Shown: positions 52,937 to 62,073, numbered from the stretch's first letter. The stretch is DNA of 64,000 nt from Arthrobacter sp. MYb213 (GCF_002979915.1 NZ_PCQA01000006.1:124001-188000), one strand, 5' to 3'. Program-made: numbers and translations. Notes: generated by a model not told the origin, from the letters alone.

Positions 52937-53359
52937 ATGAGTACCGAAAATAACGAACCGACCAATCCATACACCTCTGGACAGCCTCCGCAGTATTCCA
53001 GCCAGCACCCAAATCAATACCCGAACCAATACCCAGGACAGAATCAGCAGTTTGGAGGCGCTCCGGGATACCCGGCGTACGGCTACAACCCGCAGCAGGC
53101 CGAAGGTGCCCAGTTAGCGCAAACATCGATGATCTTAGGGATCATTTCACTCTTTGTCGTGGGCATTATTCTGGGCCCTATAGCCATCGTGAAGGCCAAG
53201 AAAGCCGAACGAGAATTTAACACCGATGCCACCGTTGGAAAGGTCACCGGCTGGATTGGAACGATCTTCGGAATTATCGGCGTTCTTTACATCATTTTCC
53301 TGATCGTTGTTGCTTTCTCGTTTGCCGGAACTTCCATGATGTATTCGGACTACTCATAG
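52937..53359 (+). CDS. DUF4190-type membrane protein (second of a tandem pair)
   Basis: 140 residues. The N-terminal 50 residues are rich in Gln, Pro, Tyr and Asn with repeated QYP/NQYP units. Then come AQTSMILGIISLFVVGIILG, KAKKAEREFNTDATVGKVTG and a second membrane segment. The membrane core closely matches the gene 58 bases upstream, so the pair arose by duplication. Function unknown; the disordered N-terminus may mediate protein contacts. Confidence 0.82.
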   Translation: MSTENNEPTNPYTSGQPPQYSSQHPNQYPNQYPGQNQQFGGAPGYPAYGYNPQQAEGAQLAQTSMILGIISLFVVGIILGPIAIVKAKKAEREFNTDATVGKVTGWIGTIFGIIGVLYIIFLIVVAFSFAGTSMMYSDYS

Positions 53360-53380
53360 TACGCACCGGCACAAAAGCCG

Positions 53381-53427
53381 ACGGAGCCCCGGTCACTACA
53401 CATGATGTGTGGTGACCGGGGCTCCGT
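53381..53427. terminator. Long bidirectional hairpin between DUF4190 and YceI genes
   Basis: Arms of 23 bases (outer part ACGGAGCCCCGGTCAC, inner part ACACAT/ATGTGT) pair with only one T-G wobble. It sits between convergent stops at 53359 and 53472. No strong T-tract follows. Confidence 0.7.
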
Positions 53428-53471
53428 CTGTATCGGCCCCTATCCATCCCCCATGGAAGGATACGGGAAAC

Positions 53472-54029
53472 TTATTCTGCGGTTGGCAGGACGAACGATG
53501 CGTCGATCTCGATCTTGACCTTGTCGCTAACCAACACGCCGCCTGCTTCGAGAGCAGCGTTCCAGGTGATACCGAATTCCTTGCGGGAGATGGTGGTCGC
53601 AGCAAAGAAGCCAGCGCGGGTTGCACCGAAAGCGTCGACAACCTGGCCGCCGAGCTCAGCCTTGAACTCAACCTGCTTGGTAACGCCGCGGACGGTCAAG
53701 TCGCCAACCAAAACGAACTCTTCGTCATCACCCTTAACTCCGGTGGACTTGAAGGTCATTTCTGGGAATTCTTCAGCGTTGAAGAAGTCGCCGCTCTTTA
53801 GGTGACCGTCGCGGTTTGCGTCCTTGGTGTTGACCGAGTCGATCTTCACGGTAGCTTCTACCGAAGATTCTGCTAGGGTCTGGCCAACAGTCAAGGTTGC
53901 GTCAAATTCCTGGAAGCTACCGCGGACCTTAGAAACGCCTGCGTGACGAACCGAGAAGCCAATTTCCGAGTGCGATGCATCCAGGTTCCAGGTACCGGTG
54001 GTCAGTGGCGAAGTTGCAGTTGAAGTCAT
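53472..54029 (-). CDS. YceI-family lipid-binding lipocalin-like protein
   Basis: 185 residues. The YceI fold is clear: GTWNLDASHSEIGFSVRHAG near residues 11-30, VRGSFQEFDATLTV, NRDGHLKSGDFFNAEEFPEMTF near 80-100 and VRGVTKQVEFKAELGG near 120. No signal peptide is present, so it is cytoplasmic, unlike E. coli YceI. Members bind isoprenoid or other amphipathic molecules. The start at 54029 has AAGGAATTTG upstream; the open frame continues 10 codons further. Confidence 0.88.
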   Translation of the reverse strand: MTSTATSPLTTGTWNLDASHSEIGFSVRHAGVSKVRGSFQEFDATLTVGQTLAESSVEATVKIDSVNTKDANRDGHLKSGDFFNAEEFPEMTFKSTGVKGDDEEFVLVGDLTVRGVTKQVEFKAELGGQVVDAFGATRAGFFAATTISRKEFGITWNAALEAGGVLVSDKVKIEIDASFVLPTAE

Positions 54030-54253
54030 TTTCAAATTCCTTTCTAAGGCGCCAACCATGTAGTTGACGTTTCAATTTGTTTTGCTGATACAAGTATTGC
54101 ACTGTTTAAGTTGAAGCGTCAACCACCTTGCGCAAGAAATCTTTAAAATCTTTCGAAGCTCGCCACCTAACTTCTATCTGACTAGTAATTTAGCTTTCAA
54201 AAATTCTTGAAAAAAGTCTTATCTCCCGTTGGTTTGATGGATAGACTGACCGC

Positions 54254-54412
54254 ATGAGCACCCATGAAAACATCCCAGACAAACAGGAACAAGAAGCTGA
54301 GCTAGCAGCAGACCTTGAACAGATCTGGCAAGAAGAGTCACCAGGCACCGCCAAAACCACGAAGTTCGCCGATGAAGTCGACGGTGAGCTTGGTACCCGC
54401 GGGGGTTCCTGA
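54254..54412 (+). CDS. Small acidic protein, 52 residues, unknown
   Basis: ATG at 54254 to TGA at 54410-54412. The product is very rich in Glu, Gln and Asp (KQEQEAELAADLEQIWQEES) with no hydrophobic segment, probably partly helical and partly disordered. A moderate GATGGA site precedes it. No homologue is recognised, and minus-strand frames overlap it. The acidic, low-complexity composition without stop codons is reasonable but not decisive evidence of coding. Confidence 0.45.
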   Translation: MSTHENIPDKQEQEAELAADLEQIWQEESPGTAKTTKFADEVDGELGTRGGS

Positions 54413-54541
54413 GCACTTTTGTTGATGACACTTGCATGGACCACAAAGCAATAAGTCTTGCCCGCTTCATCAGTGTCTCAAGGTAGGCCGCAGCAAAGAA
54501 CCAACTGCGCGTAAACTCTGCGCGTGCGCTGCTTTATCCGG

Positions 54542-54600
54542 GTTAACAGCAAGTAACCGCCTTCGGAGGATCCCTCCGAAGGCGGTTACTTGCTGTTAAC
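54542..54600. repeat. 59-base perfect inverted repeat (28-base arms, ATC centre)
   Basis: The arms run 54542-54569 and 54573-54600, beginning and ending with GTTAAC, and pair without mismatch. The sequence lies just after the small acidic ORF and 8 bases before the end of the minus-strand betaine-binding gene. It probably works as a U-less bidirectional terminator, but its perfection is unusual. Confidence 0.8.
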
Positions 54601-54607
54601 TATGTTC

Positions 54608-55585
54608 TTAGGGGGCCGTTATTAGACCCTCGTTGAGCATCCATTCATAAGCTACGTCGGCAGGTTCGCGTCCCTCGACGTCCACCTGATAGTTCAGGTC
54701 CAACAGAACCTCATCGGTAAGGAGCGGCGCAATCTGCGCCATCACGTCTTTGACACCAGGGTTCTTTTTCAAGAACTCCCCGTTGAAGGCAGGCGCTGCG
54801 TTATAGCTTGGGAAGTATTGTTTATCATCTTCCAATACCGTCAGATCCAACGCCTTGATACGTCCATCAGTCGTGAAGACCTCACCGAAGTTACAGGCAC
54901 CTTCTGCGGTCGCTTGGTAGATAGCACCCACATCATAAAGGCCAACGTTGTCCTCCTTGACCTGGCTTCCGCGCTTCATCCCGTAATGCTCAAGCATTGG
55001 AGTTAGACCGTCACGCCGCGAGTTGAACTCCGGATCAACGCAGAAGGTCAGCTCTTTTGAATCCAGCTTGGACATCTCGGAAAGCTTTGTAATGCCCAAG
55101 CGATCGGCCACCTCGCGGTTCATGGCCATGGCATACGTGTTGTTCAACGGGGCTGGTTTACCCCACACAATCCCATTGGCTACGTCCTCATCATGCACCG
55201 CTTGCCACTGCTTTTCAGCGCCAACGATGGGCTTTTCATGCCCTAGGTAGGTCAGCCAGGCAGTTCCCGTGTACTCCCACAATGCGCTGGCATCTCCCGA
55301 GAGCAATAACTGACGTGCTGGCTGTGAGCCTGGCACATTAGTCAGGTCGGTGACGTTGTAACCGGCAACATCCAATGCGATCACCGAAATCTTGCCCAAG
55401 AGTAATTGTTCGGTAAAGGACTTCGAGGTGACAGTCACTTTGGCGTCTTTGTCCAGCGACTGATCTGCTTTGATAAGCCCGGGATTAGCATCTGGCACCG
55501 TACCGGTTGCCGGGCTCAGCCCGCACCCGGTCAAGCCAATGAGTGCTGCGAAGGATAGGGCCCCAAATTTCAGTTTGCGATTCAT
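54608..55585 (-). CDS. Glycine betaine/choline-binding lipoprotein (OpuCC/OsmX-like)
   Basis: 325 residues; lipobox LTGC at Cys21. The OpuAC-type fold shows VTSKSFTEQLLLGKI near residue 53, ASALWEYTGTAWLTYLG near 105 and ELTFCVDPEFNSRRDGLTPML near 175. It captures quaternary ammonium osmoprotectants. Last of four overlapping genes. The start overlaps the preceding permease stop by 4 bases. Confidence 0.92.
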   Translation of the reverse strand: MNRKLKFGALSFAALIGLTGCGLSPATGTVPDANPGLIKADQSLDKDAKVTVTSKSFTEQLLLGKISVIALDVAGYNVTDLTNVPGSQPARQLLLSGDASALWEYTGTAWLTYLGHEKPIVGAEKQWQAVHDEDVANGIVWGKPAPLNNTYAMAMNREVADRLGITKLSEMSKLDSKELTFCVDPEFNSRRDGLTPMLEHYGMKRGSQVKEDNVGLYDVGAIYQATAEGACNFGEVFTTDGRIKALDLTVLEDDKQYFPSYNAAPAFNGEFLKKNPGVKDVMAQIAPLLTDEVLLDLNYQVDVEGREPADVAYEWMLNEGLITAP

Positions 55586-56310
55586 GAGAGTCCTTTCGGC
55601 CGAGCGACCTGTTCCACGACTCGCCCCAGCCAGTCGATGGTCAGCGCAAGTAGTGCAACCAGCAGCGAACCGGCAATCAACACCGCGTTCAAGTTCAGGT
55701 TCACCCCGGTGGTAATGAGAATTCCAAGTCCACCGCCATTAATGAAGGTCGCCAAAGTGGCCGTACCAACGAGCAGTACCAAAGCGGTTCGAATTCCGGA
55801 AAGCATGACCGGAACCGCAAGCGGTAGCTCCACCTTGAAGAGGACCGCAGATTGGCTCATTCCGATACCGCGCCCTGCTTCTACGAGCCGCTCATCAACT
55901 TGCTGTAAGCCGACAATGGTATTCGAAAGTACCGGAAGGATCGCATAAATCACCAAGGAGACAATAGCCGTGACGGGGCCGAATCCCAGCCAGAAAGCCA
56001 GAAGTACGATTACGCCAATGGCCGGTGCTGCCTGGCCAAAGTTTGCAATTGCGCGCACCACGGGTGCTGCCTTGCGAAAAGCAGGACGGGTGAGAATGAC
56101 ACCAAGCGGAATCGCAATGATCAGAACGATCACCGCTGAAATCAGCGTGATTTCTAGGTGCTCCTTCGTGTACCCCCAGATTGTTGCCGGGTCCAGCGTT
56201 TGCCTTTCCGTCTCGGTGAGGTTGGCGTTAACCAGCCAAATCACCAAGATTCCGAAAGCTGCCGCGATACCTAACAACTGGTAAATCAGTCCGCGTTTTT
56301 CTGCGTTCAC
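55582..56310 (-). CDS. Betaine/choline ABC transporter permease (OpuCD-like)
   Basis: 242 residues with about six membrane helices. It has the ProW/OpuC permease motifs ANFGQAAPAIGVIVLLAFWLG and GRGIGMSQSAVLFKVELPLAVPVMLSGI (EAA loop, near residues 145-170). It pairs with the other permease encoded at 57559. Overlaps of 4 bases with both neighbours show tight coupling. Confidence 0.92.
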   Translation of the reverse strand: MNAEKRGLIYQLLGIAAAFGILVIWLVNANLTETERQTLDPATIWGYTKEHLEITLISAVIVLIIAIPLGVILTRPAFRKAAPVVRAIANFGQAAPAIGVIVLLAFWLGFGPVTAIVSLVIYAILPVLSNTIVGLQQVDERLVEAGRGIGMSQSAVLFKVELPLAVPVMLSGIRTALVLLVGTATLATFINGGGLGILITTGVNLNLNAVLIAGSLLVALLALTIDWLGRVVEQVARPKGLS

Positions 56311-57566
56311 GAAGTCTCACCACCAGATTGCTGACTATCCAACTGGATATCTCGCAAGTTAATTGCACCAGAGTTCAATCCCACCGGGGCGTCATGGTCC
56401 CCATCCATGTTGGAGTTAGTGGCAGCGATCGCTTCCATGACCGTTTGTACGGTGATGATTCCCTTGAGGACATCGCGCCGCCCGGTGACCAAAGCAGACT
56501 CCGTGCTGGCAACAAGCATGGTGTCCAACGCATCATTGAGCGTTGCCTGCTCACCGACTACCGGCAAATCCGGATCGTAAGTACCATCGATGATTTCCGC
56601 ACGAGAAAGCTGCCGGCGGTTTAGACGGCGCACCGGACGTCCGCGTGAATCGAGTACCACCACATATTTGCGGCCGGCACCTTGCAATTGCGACAGTACA
56701 TCCGAGGCATTCTTTCCGGCGGTTGTAGTGATTGCCTCGGAGAGTTCCACCTCGTTCACGCGAGTCAACGTCAGCTGCTTTAGACCGGCACCGGAGCCGA
56801 TGAAGTTTTCTACGAACTCGCTGGCCGGGTTAGCCAGAATACGTTCCGGGGAATCGTACTGCTCCAGTTGCGCGCCTTCGTTGAAGATCGCGATCCAATC
56901 TCCCAGCTTCACAGCCTCATCAAAGTCGTGGGTCACACAAACAATGGTTTTCTGAACCTCAGACTGAATGTTGAGCAGTTCGTCTTGCAAACGCTGACGG
57001 GTGATCGGGTCCACCGCGCCGAATGGCTCATCCATCAATAGCACCGGTGGATCAGCCGCCAAGGCACGGGCCACACCTACGCGCTGCTGCTGTCCACCAG
57101 AAAGCTCCTTCGGGAAGCGGTCGCGATAGAGCTCAGGGTCAAGCGATACGAGTTCAAGCAGCTCATCTACGCGGGCCGCAATTTTTTCTTTAGACCAACC
57201 CAGCATCTTGGGCACCATGGCGATATTAGTAGCCACGGTCATGTGCGGGAAGAGGCCTCCGGCCTGGATGACGTACCCGATACGGCGGCGCAGTTCGTCG
57301 CCGTCCATCTCTGTCACGTCTTCTCCGTTGATGATAATTTCGCCAGAGGTCGGCTCGATCAGCCGGTTAATCATTTTCAGCGTTGTGGTTTTGCCACAGC
57401 CCGAGGGACCAACAAACATCACGATGGAGCCTGCAGGGATCTCAAGAGTCAGGCCGCCAACCGCGGGTTTTTTCTGTCCAGGGTAAGTCTTGGTGACTTC
57501 CTGGAGCATGATCGACGCTCCGGTGACGTTCTGTTCGGTACTGGTTTCGACTTTATTTTCAGACAC
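56307..57566 (-). CDS. Betaine/choline ABC transporter ATP-binding protein with CBS domains (OpuCA-like)
   Basis: 419 residues. ATPase domain: VGPSGCGKTTTLKMINRL near residue 52, ELSGGQQQRVGVARAL near 155 and LLMDEPFGAVDP near 178. From about 270 to 390 come two CBS repeats, here rather degenerate (DVLSQLQGAGRKYVVVLDSRG; TLNDALDTMLVASTESALVT). In OpuA-type systems CBS domains sense ionic strength and gate transport. It overlaps the upstream permease by 8 bases. Confidence 0.92.
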   Translation of the reverse strand: MSENKVETSTEQNVTGASIMLQEVTKTYPGQKKPAVGGLTLEIPAGSIVMFVGPSGCGKTTTLKMINRLIEPTSGEIIINGEDVTEMDGDELRRRIGYVIQAGGLFPHMTVATNIAMVPKMLGWSKEKIAARVDELLELVSLDPELYRDRFPKELSGGQQQRVGVARALAADPPVLLMDEPFGAVDPITRQRLQDELLNIQSEVQKTIVCVTHDFDEAVKLGDWIAIFNEGAQLEQYDSPERILANPASEFVENFIGSGAGLKQLTLTRVNEVELSEAITTTAGKNASDVLSQLQGAGRKYVVVLDSRGRPVRRLNRRQLSRAEIIDGTYDPDLPVVGEQATLNDALDTMLVASTESALVTGRRDVLKGIITVQTVMEAIAATNSNMDGDHDAPVGLNSGAINLRDIQLDSQQSGGETS

Positions 57567-58200
57567 GGATACCTCGCGGGATAGTCAGTCGGCCAACGCC
57601 GAGCAAGATCAAATCAAGAATGAGCGCCAAGATGACAACACCGACCACGCCGGTGACGACGGATTCTAAGGCGTTTGCACCACCCAGCCGGGATAGGCCC
57701 GAAAAGATATACCCGCCAAGCCCAGGGCCCAGCGCGTAGGAGACAACTGCGGCCACACCCATAACCATCTGCGCTGAGATGCGCACGCCGGTTAAGATCA
57801 CGGGCCAGGCCATGGGCAGTTCGACGGAGATCAGGGTTTTCATGCGGCTCATGCCGATGCCCTTCGCCGATTCAACGACCGTCGGTTCGATGTTGTTTAG
57901 TCCCACGATGGCATTTCTCAGAATTGGCAGGGCCGCGAAGAACGTCACGACGATCACCGCCGGTAAAACACCAAAGCCGAAAGGAACGATAAGAATACCG
58001 ATCAGTGCAAAGGACGGGATGGTCAGCCCAATTGCACTAATGCCATTGGCCAAACCGGCCAACGATTTGCTGCGATACACCAGCACGGCGATCAGCACCG
58101 CAATGATTGTCGCCAAGACGAGGCATTGGGCTACAAGCCACAAATGCTGCCAGGAGGCGAATAAAATTTGGCGATATCTTTCGCCGAAAAAGTCACCCAC
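57559..58200 (-). CDS. Betaine/choline ABC transporter permease (OpuCB-like)
   Basis: 213 residues, about six helices. Motifs are GLTIPSFALIGILIVPFGFG and AKGIGMSRMKTLISVELPMAWPVILTGV (EAA loop, near residues 110-135). First gene of the four-gene OpuC-type operon, with a GTG start at 58200. The order permease-ATPase-permease-binding protein differs from Bacillus opuC (ATPase first). Confidence 0.9.
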   Translation of the reverse strand: MGDFFGERYRQILFASWQHLWLVAQCLVLATIIAVLIAVLVYRSKSLAGLANGISAIGLTIPSFALIGILIVPFGFGVLPAVIVVTFFAALPILRNAIVGLNNIEPTVVESAKGIGMSRMKTLISVELPMAWPVILTGVRISAQMVMGVAAVVSYALGPGLGGYIFSGLSRLGGANALESVVTGVVGVVILALILDLILLGVGRLTIPRGIRV

Positions 58201-58416
58201 ATTAAGACCTGCTTCACTTTAGTTTCGTATCATCCACTGAGCTGGAATAGGTACCTATACTCAGCATTCGCCCCAAGTTTACCGGCCTTAGCGCTCATCG
58301 TTCGGTATCATTTTGATAAATCTTCAGCTGACTTGGTCAGATATGAGTGTCGTTTTGGCCTATCTGCATGGCGCAACATGCTAGCCAAGACGGTGCGAAT
58401 GTAGTGAGATAGAAAC

Positions 58417-59268
58417 ATGAAACTAGCTACCGTGCGACTGACCACCGAACCCGGACTAACAACGGCCGCCGTCATTGAAGATGGCAGACTGTACTACCTG
58501 GAAAACTTGTCGAACATTCAGAAGTTCCTACGTCTCGATGATCCAACCCAGCAAGAAGTCGTCGCACGAGCCTTAGTCGGTGACTCGATTGCCGAAGCCG
58601 AGGCTGATTATGCCCCGCTGATCCCCAACCCGGCCAAGGTGTACTGCATAGGCCTGAACTACCGGAACCACATAGCCGAGGTGGGTGCCGAGGAACCAGA
58701 GTTCCCTACGGTTTTCGCAAAGTTCGCTTCCACGCTCTGCGGAGCAAATGACACTGTAGAAATCCCTGCCGAGGATCACCGCATGGATTACGAAGGTGAG
58801 CTCGCCATCGTCATCGGTACCGCCGGCCGGCGCATCTCCGTCGAAGATGCGGCAGCACATATTGCTGGTTATGCGGTTTCCAACGATGTCTCCATGCGCG
58901 GTTTCCAGGGACGAACCACCGAATGGTTGCAGGGTAAGGCGTGGGACAAGTCGACTCCAGTGGGCCCATGGTTGGTCACCTCCGATGAATTTAGCGCGGG
59001 CGCGAAGATCACCACGAAGGTCAACGGTGAGGTAGTTCAGGAAGATTCCACGGACGATCTAGTGTTCTCCGCGGCCGAACTAGTCTCCTACCTATCGGTC
59101 ATCAATGAGTTGCAGCCTGGCGATTTGATCCTCACCGGAACCCCCGCCGGGGTGGCCTTGGGCCGACGTGACGAGCATGGGCGCCGTCCATGGCTGAAGG
59201 CAGGAGACTTGCTCGAAACTAGCATCGATGGTCTGGGCACTTCCACGATTAAATTCGCTTCCCTTTAG
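58417..59268 (+). CDS. Fumarylacetoacetate hydrolase-family protein
   Basis: 283 residues. The FAH C-terminal domain covers about 65-280: VYCIGLNYRNHIAE, then the metal-binding DYEGELAIVIG (Glu, Glu), SNDVSMRGFQGRT, WDKSTPVGPWLV and LTGTPAGVALGR. Such enzymes are oxaloacetate decarboxylases, acylpyruvases or 2-hydroxyhepta-2,4-diene-1,7-dioate isomerase-like. A terminator follows. The downstream genes give no firm pathway. Confidence 0.9.
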   Translation: MKLATVRLTTEPGLTTAAVIEDGRLYYLENLSNIQKFLRLDDPTQQEVVARALVGDSIAEAEADYAPLIPNPAKVYCIGLNYRNHIAEVGAEEPEFPTVFAKFASTLCGANDTVEIPAEDHRMDYEGELAIVIGTAGRRISVEDAAAHIAGYAVSNDVSMRGFQGRTTEWLQGKAWDKSTPVGPWLVTSDEFSAGAKITTKVNGEVVQEDSTDDLVFSAAELVSYLSVINELQPGDLILTGTPAGVALGRRDEHGRRPWLKAGDLLETSIDGLGTSTIKFASL

Positions 59269-59281
59269 CCACTAACCCTTA

Positions 59282-59321
59282 GATGTCCCCGCGTCAGGTT
59301 TTAGACGCGGGGACATCTTTT
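59282..59321 (+). terminator. Intrinsic terminator after the FAH-family gene
   Basis: GATGTCCCCGCGTC and GACGCGGGGACATC pair perfectly (14 bases) and are followed by TTTT. Confidence 0.9.
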
Positions 59322-59462
59322 AATCCGCTCTTAATCCCGTTAGTGCGACACGAAACAACGGTTGTGACTTGACTCTCAGCATCACGTATGATGGCTCACA
59401 ATGTCACTTCGAATGGCAGTCATCATCATCATCAATCACTCGCATCGAAGGATCTAGAACTC

Positions 59463-60977
59463 ATGGACGCATTGGGAACACTCTTCGGAGATATCTCCTC
59501 GGTTATTTGGGGGCCGTTTGTCCTCATCCCGTTGCTCTTGGGCACCGGGTTGTATCTGACCATCCGCTTAGGCGGTTTGCAGTTCCTCAAGCTCGCAGCA
59601 GCACTTCGTCTGGGCCTGCTCAAGCGCAAAGACGCCGAAGCTGAAGGCGATATCTCGCAGTTTCAGGCGCTAACCACTGCATTGGCCGCAACTGTCGGCA
59701 CCGGTAACATCGTGGGTGTTGCTACCGCCATCGGCATTGGTGGACCGGGCGCACTATTCTGGATGTGGGTCACCGGCCTACTCGGTATGGCATCAAAGTA
59801 CACCGAAGCCTACTTGGGTGTTCGCTTCCGCGGAACTGACGCAGCTGGCGAAAAATCCGGCGGTCCACAGTACTACCTCGAACGCGGCATCAAGGGTCCT
59901 TTCGGCAAGTTCTTGGCACTGTTCTTCGCCATCGCCGCGACCCTGGCCTGCTTCGGCATCGGTAACATGACTCAGGGCAACTCGATCGCGATCAACCTTG
60001 AGAGCTCATTCAACGTCACCCCATGGGTTACCGGCGTCATTCTGACCGTACTATCCATCGCTGTTCTTGTTGGTGGCATCAAGTCCATCGGTCGAGTCAC
60101 CGCTGGCTTCGTTCCAGTGATGATCGTCTTCTACGTGGCAGCTGCGATCTACATCCTCATCTCCAACGTATCTGGCATTCCTGCTGCATTCGGTGAGATC
60201 TTCACCGACGCCTTCACCGGCACCTCGGCAGTCGGCGGCTTCGCCGGTTCGGCAATCATCATCGCCGTTCAGTTCGGTGTAGCTCGCGGTATCTTCTCCA
60301 ACGAGTCCGGTATGGGTTCGGCTGCTATCGCTGCAGCTTCGGCGCAGACCACCCACCCAGTACGTCAGGGCTTGGTTTCCATGACCCAGACCTTCATTGA
60401 CACCATCATCGTGGTTACCTGCACCGGTCTGGTTATCATCACCACCGGTTCCTGGAAGCTGGTCGATGAGGCAACCGGTGAACAGATATCCGCTGCACTG
60501 ATGACCGGCGAGGCCTTCACTAACGGCCTGCCAGGTGAATGGGGCCACTGGATCGTCACCATTGGCTTGGTCATGTTCGCCTTCTCCACCATCCTTGGCT
60601 GGTGCTACTACGGTGAACGAAATATCGAGCGCCTGTTCGGTCGCAAGCTGGTCATGCCATTCCGCATCGTCTTCTCGCTGGTCGTTTACGTAGGTTGCAC
60701 CACCGAGCTGACCGCTGTCTGGAACTTCTCGGACATGATGAACGGTTTGATGGCACTGCCGAACTTGATCGGTCTGCTAATTCTCTCCGGTATGGTGGCT
60801 CGCGAAACCCGCTGGTACCTGAAGAATGATCCGAAGCTGGAAGCCAATAAGGCAGAAATTGAGAACTTCATGTCCGCCCGTCCAGGCTGGGCAGAGTGGA
60901 AGGCCGGTGACGTGATCGGTTCTTCGAAGAACCGTGGCGCTCACCAAGCTGCGCAGGATCCGGACACGATCCGCTAA
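59463..60977 (+). CDS. Sodium:alanine/glycine symporter (AGCS family)
   Basis: 504 residues, about 11 membrane helices. The AGCS signature near residues 70-90 is AATVGTGNIVGVATAIGIGGPG. It is followed by WMWVTGLLGMASKYTEAYLGVRFR and ARGIFSNESGMGSAAIAAAS near 280. It imports alanine or glycine with sodium. The start at 59463 follows GAAGGATCT; an in-frame ATG at 59388 would add 25 hydrophilic residues with four histidines in a row and lacks a ribosome site. A long hairpin terminates it. Confidence 0.92.
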   Translation: MDALGTLFGDISSVIWGPFVLIPLLLGTGLYLTIRLGGLQFLKLAAALRLGLLKRKDAEAEGDISQFQALTTALAATVGTGNIVGVATAIGIGGPGALFWMWVTGLLGMASKYTEAYLGVRFRGTDAAGEKSGGPQYYLERGIKGPFGKFLALFFAIAATLACFGIGNMTQGNSIAINLESSFNVTPWVTGVILTVLSIAVLVGGIKSIGRVTAGFVPVMIVFYVAAAIYILISNVSGIPAAFGEIFTDAFTGTSAVGGFAGSAIIIAVQFGVARGIFSNESGMGSAAIAAASAQTTHPVRQGLVSMTQTFIDTIIVVTCTGLVIITTGSWKLVDEATGEQISAALMTGEAFTNGLPGEWGHWIVTIGLVMFAFSTILGWCYYGERNIERLFGRKLVMPFRIVFSLVVYVGCTTELTAVWNFSDMMNGLMALPNLIGLLILSGMVARETRWYLKNDPKLEANKAEIENFMSARPGWAEWKAGDVIGSSKNRGAHQAAQDPDTIR

Positions 60978-61004
60978 GCTCCGGATACACTGTCAATAAT
61001 TAAT

Positions 61005-61053
61005 ACCGATGGCGGCGATGGCAACCTTTCAGGTTGGCATCGCCGCCATCGGT
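61005..61053 (+). terminator. Long hairpin terminator after the AGCS symporter
   Basis: Arms of 23 bases with one mismatch (outer ACCGATGGCGGCGATG/CATCGCCGCCATCGGT) enclose TTC. TTGGCTT follows. Confidence 0.75.
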
Positions 61054-61068
61054 TTGGCTTAGATACAG

Positions 61069-61115
61069 CACTGGCTGGAGTCCACCGTGAGGTGAATTCC
61101 AGCCAGTGTTTTATT
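61069..61115 (+). terminator. Second hairpin before the convergent CitE-like gene end
   Basis: CACTGGCTGGA and TCCAGCCAGTG pair around an 18-base loop and are followed by TTTTATT on the plus strand. It backs up the terminator at 61005; on the minus strand there is no T-tract. Confidence 0.65.
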
Positions 61116-61126
61116 GCTTGTGAAGT

Positions 61127-61972
61127 CTAGGCGTTCCACAATCCGTAAGAGTCGGCCAGGTCGGCGATCTTCTGCGCACGAGCGAGTCGAGGCAAGTACG
61201 AACCATCGCCCACTGAGGCGCCCGCGGCGTGTGCTTCGAGCAGCTCCATGGCCCAGGAGAGCTCGTCCTCGCTTGGAGCCAGTGCAGCGTTGATACCATC
61301 AACATGTTCGCTGGATAGGGAAAGCTTTCCGGTCATACCCATGGAGGCGGTGACCAGTGTTTCTTCGGTAACCTTGGCAGCATTTGCGCCGGGAGCCGGT
61401 GGACCGTCGATAGCGCCTGGCAGCTTACCAACGCGGGATGCAATCACGAGCTTGCCGCGTGCATACGCCAACGCCATCGGGTCATCAGAAACACCGGTGT
61501 CTTTACGGAAATCATTAACACCGAAGGCTAAACGGAAAGTGCCCGGAGCCGAGGCGATGTTGGTGGCGTTTTCGATACCTACGGCAGTTTCGATCAGCGC
61601 GAGCACCGGGGTGCCTGCACGCAAACGCATTGCGGTGTAGGTGACCTGCTCTGGCTTTTCGGTCATTGCGAGCATGACGCCGCGTAGGCCAGGGGTCTCA
61701 GACAGTGCTGCAAGGTCATCTGCCCAGAAGTCGGTGTCGGTACCGTTCACGCGGACCCAGGCGGTCATGCCGTTGGAAAGTGCGCGCACCACGTTGTCGC
61801 GGGCGAAAGCTTTTTTATCGTCGGGAACTGCTGCTTCCATATCAAAAATCACCGAATCAGCTTCACAAGCTAAACCGGGTCCGAAGTCTTCTTCTCTGGC
61901 AGCGTTAACCAGGAGCCACGAACGGGATAATTTTGCTGGGAGGGCCGCAGCGCGACGATTTCGGAAAGCCAT
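61127..61972 (-). CDS. HpcH/HpaI aldolase/citrate lyase family protein (CitE-like)
   Basis: 281 residues of the CitE-like branch. Motifs in order: WLLVNAAREEDF (residues 20-31), SVIFDMEAAVPDDKK near 41, WVRVNGTDTDFW, PVLALIETAVGIENATNI with the metal-ligand Glu near 132, and RLAFGVNDFRKDTG near 150. The family cleaves or forms malyl-CoA, citramalyl-CoA or related C-C bonds with Mg. No CitD/CitF subunits are near, so it is a stand-alone CoA-thioester lyase, or possibly a malate synthase-like or aldolase enzyme. A perfect LldR-type operator lies about 100 bases upstream. Confidence 0.88.
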   Translation of the reverse strand: MAFRNRRAAALPAKLSRSWLLVNAAREEDFGPGLACEADSVIFDMEAAVPDDKKAFARDNVVRALSNGMTAWVRVNGTDTDFWADDLAALSETPGLRGVMLAMTEKPEQVTYTAMRLRAGTPVLALIETAVGIENATNIASAPGTFRLAFGVNDFRKDTGVSDDPMALAYARGKLVIASRVGKLPGAIDGPPAPGANAAKVTEETLVTASMGMTGKLSLSSEHVDGINAALAPSEDELSWAMELLEAHAAGASVGDGSYLPRLARAQKIADLADSYGLWNA

Positions 61973-62073
61973 ATTACAAGCCTACTCACTTTCTGCGCCC
62001 GTCTTCTACCGACACCCACCAGCATCTATCACTTGCACCGAAGCTCACAGATGAAGCTGATTACATTCCCATG

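Noticed and set aside
59388-59462. An N-terminal extension of the AGCS symporter with four histidines in a row
   Set aside because: It lacks a ribosome site, while the internal ATG at 59463 has GAAGGATCT at good spacing and gives the usual length.
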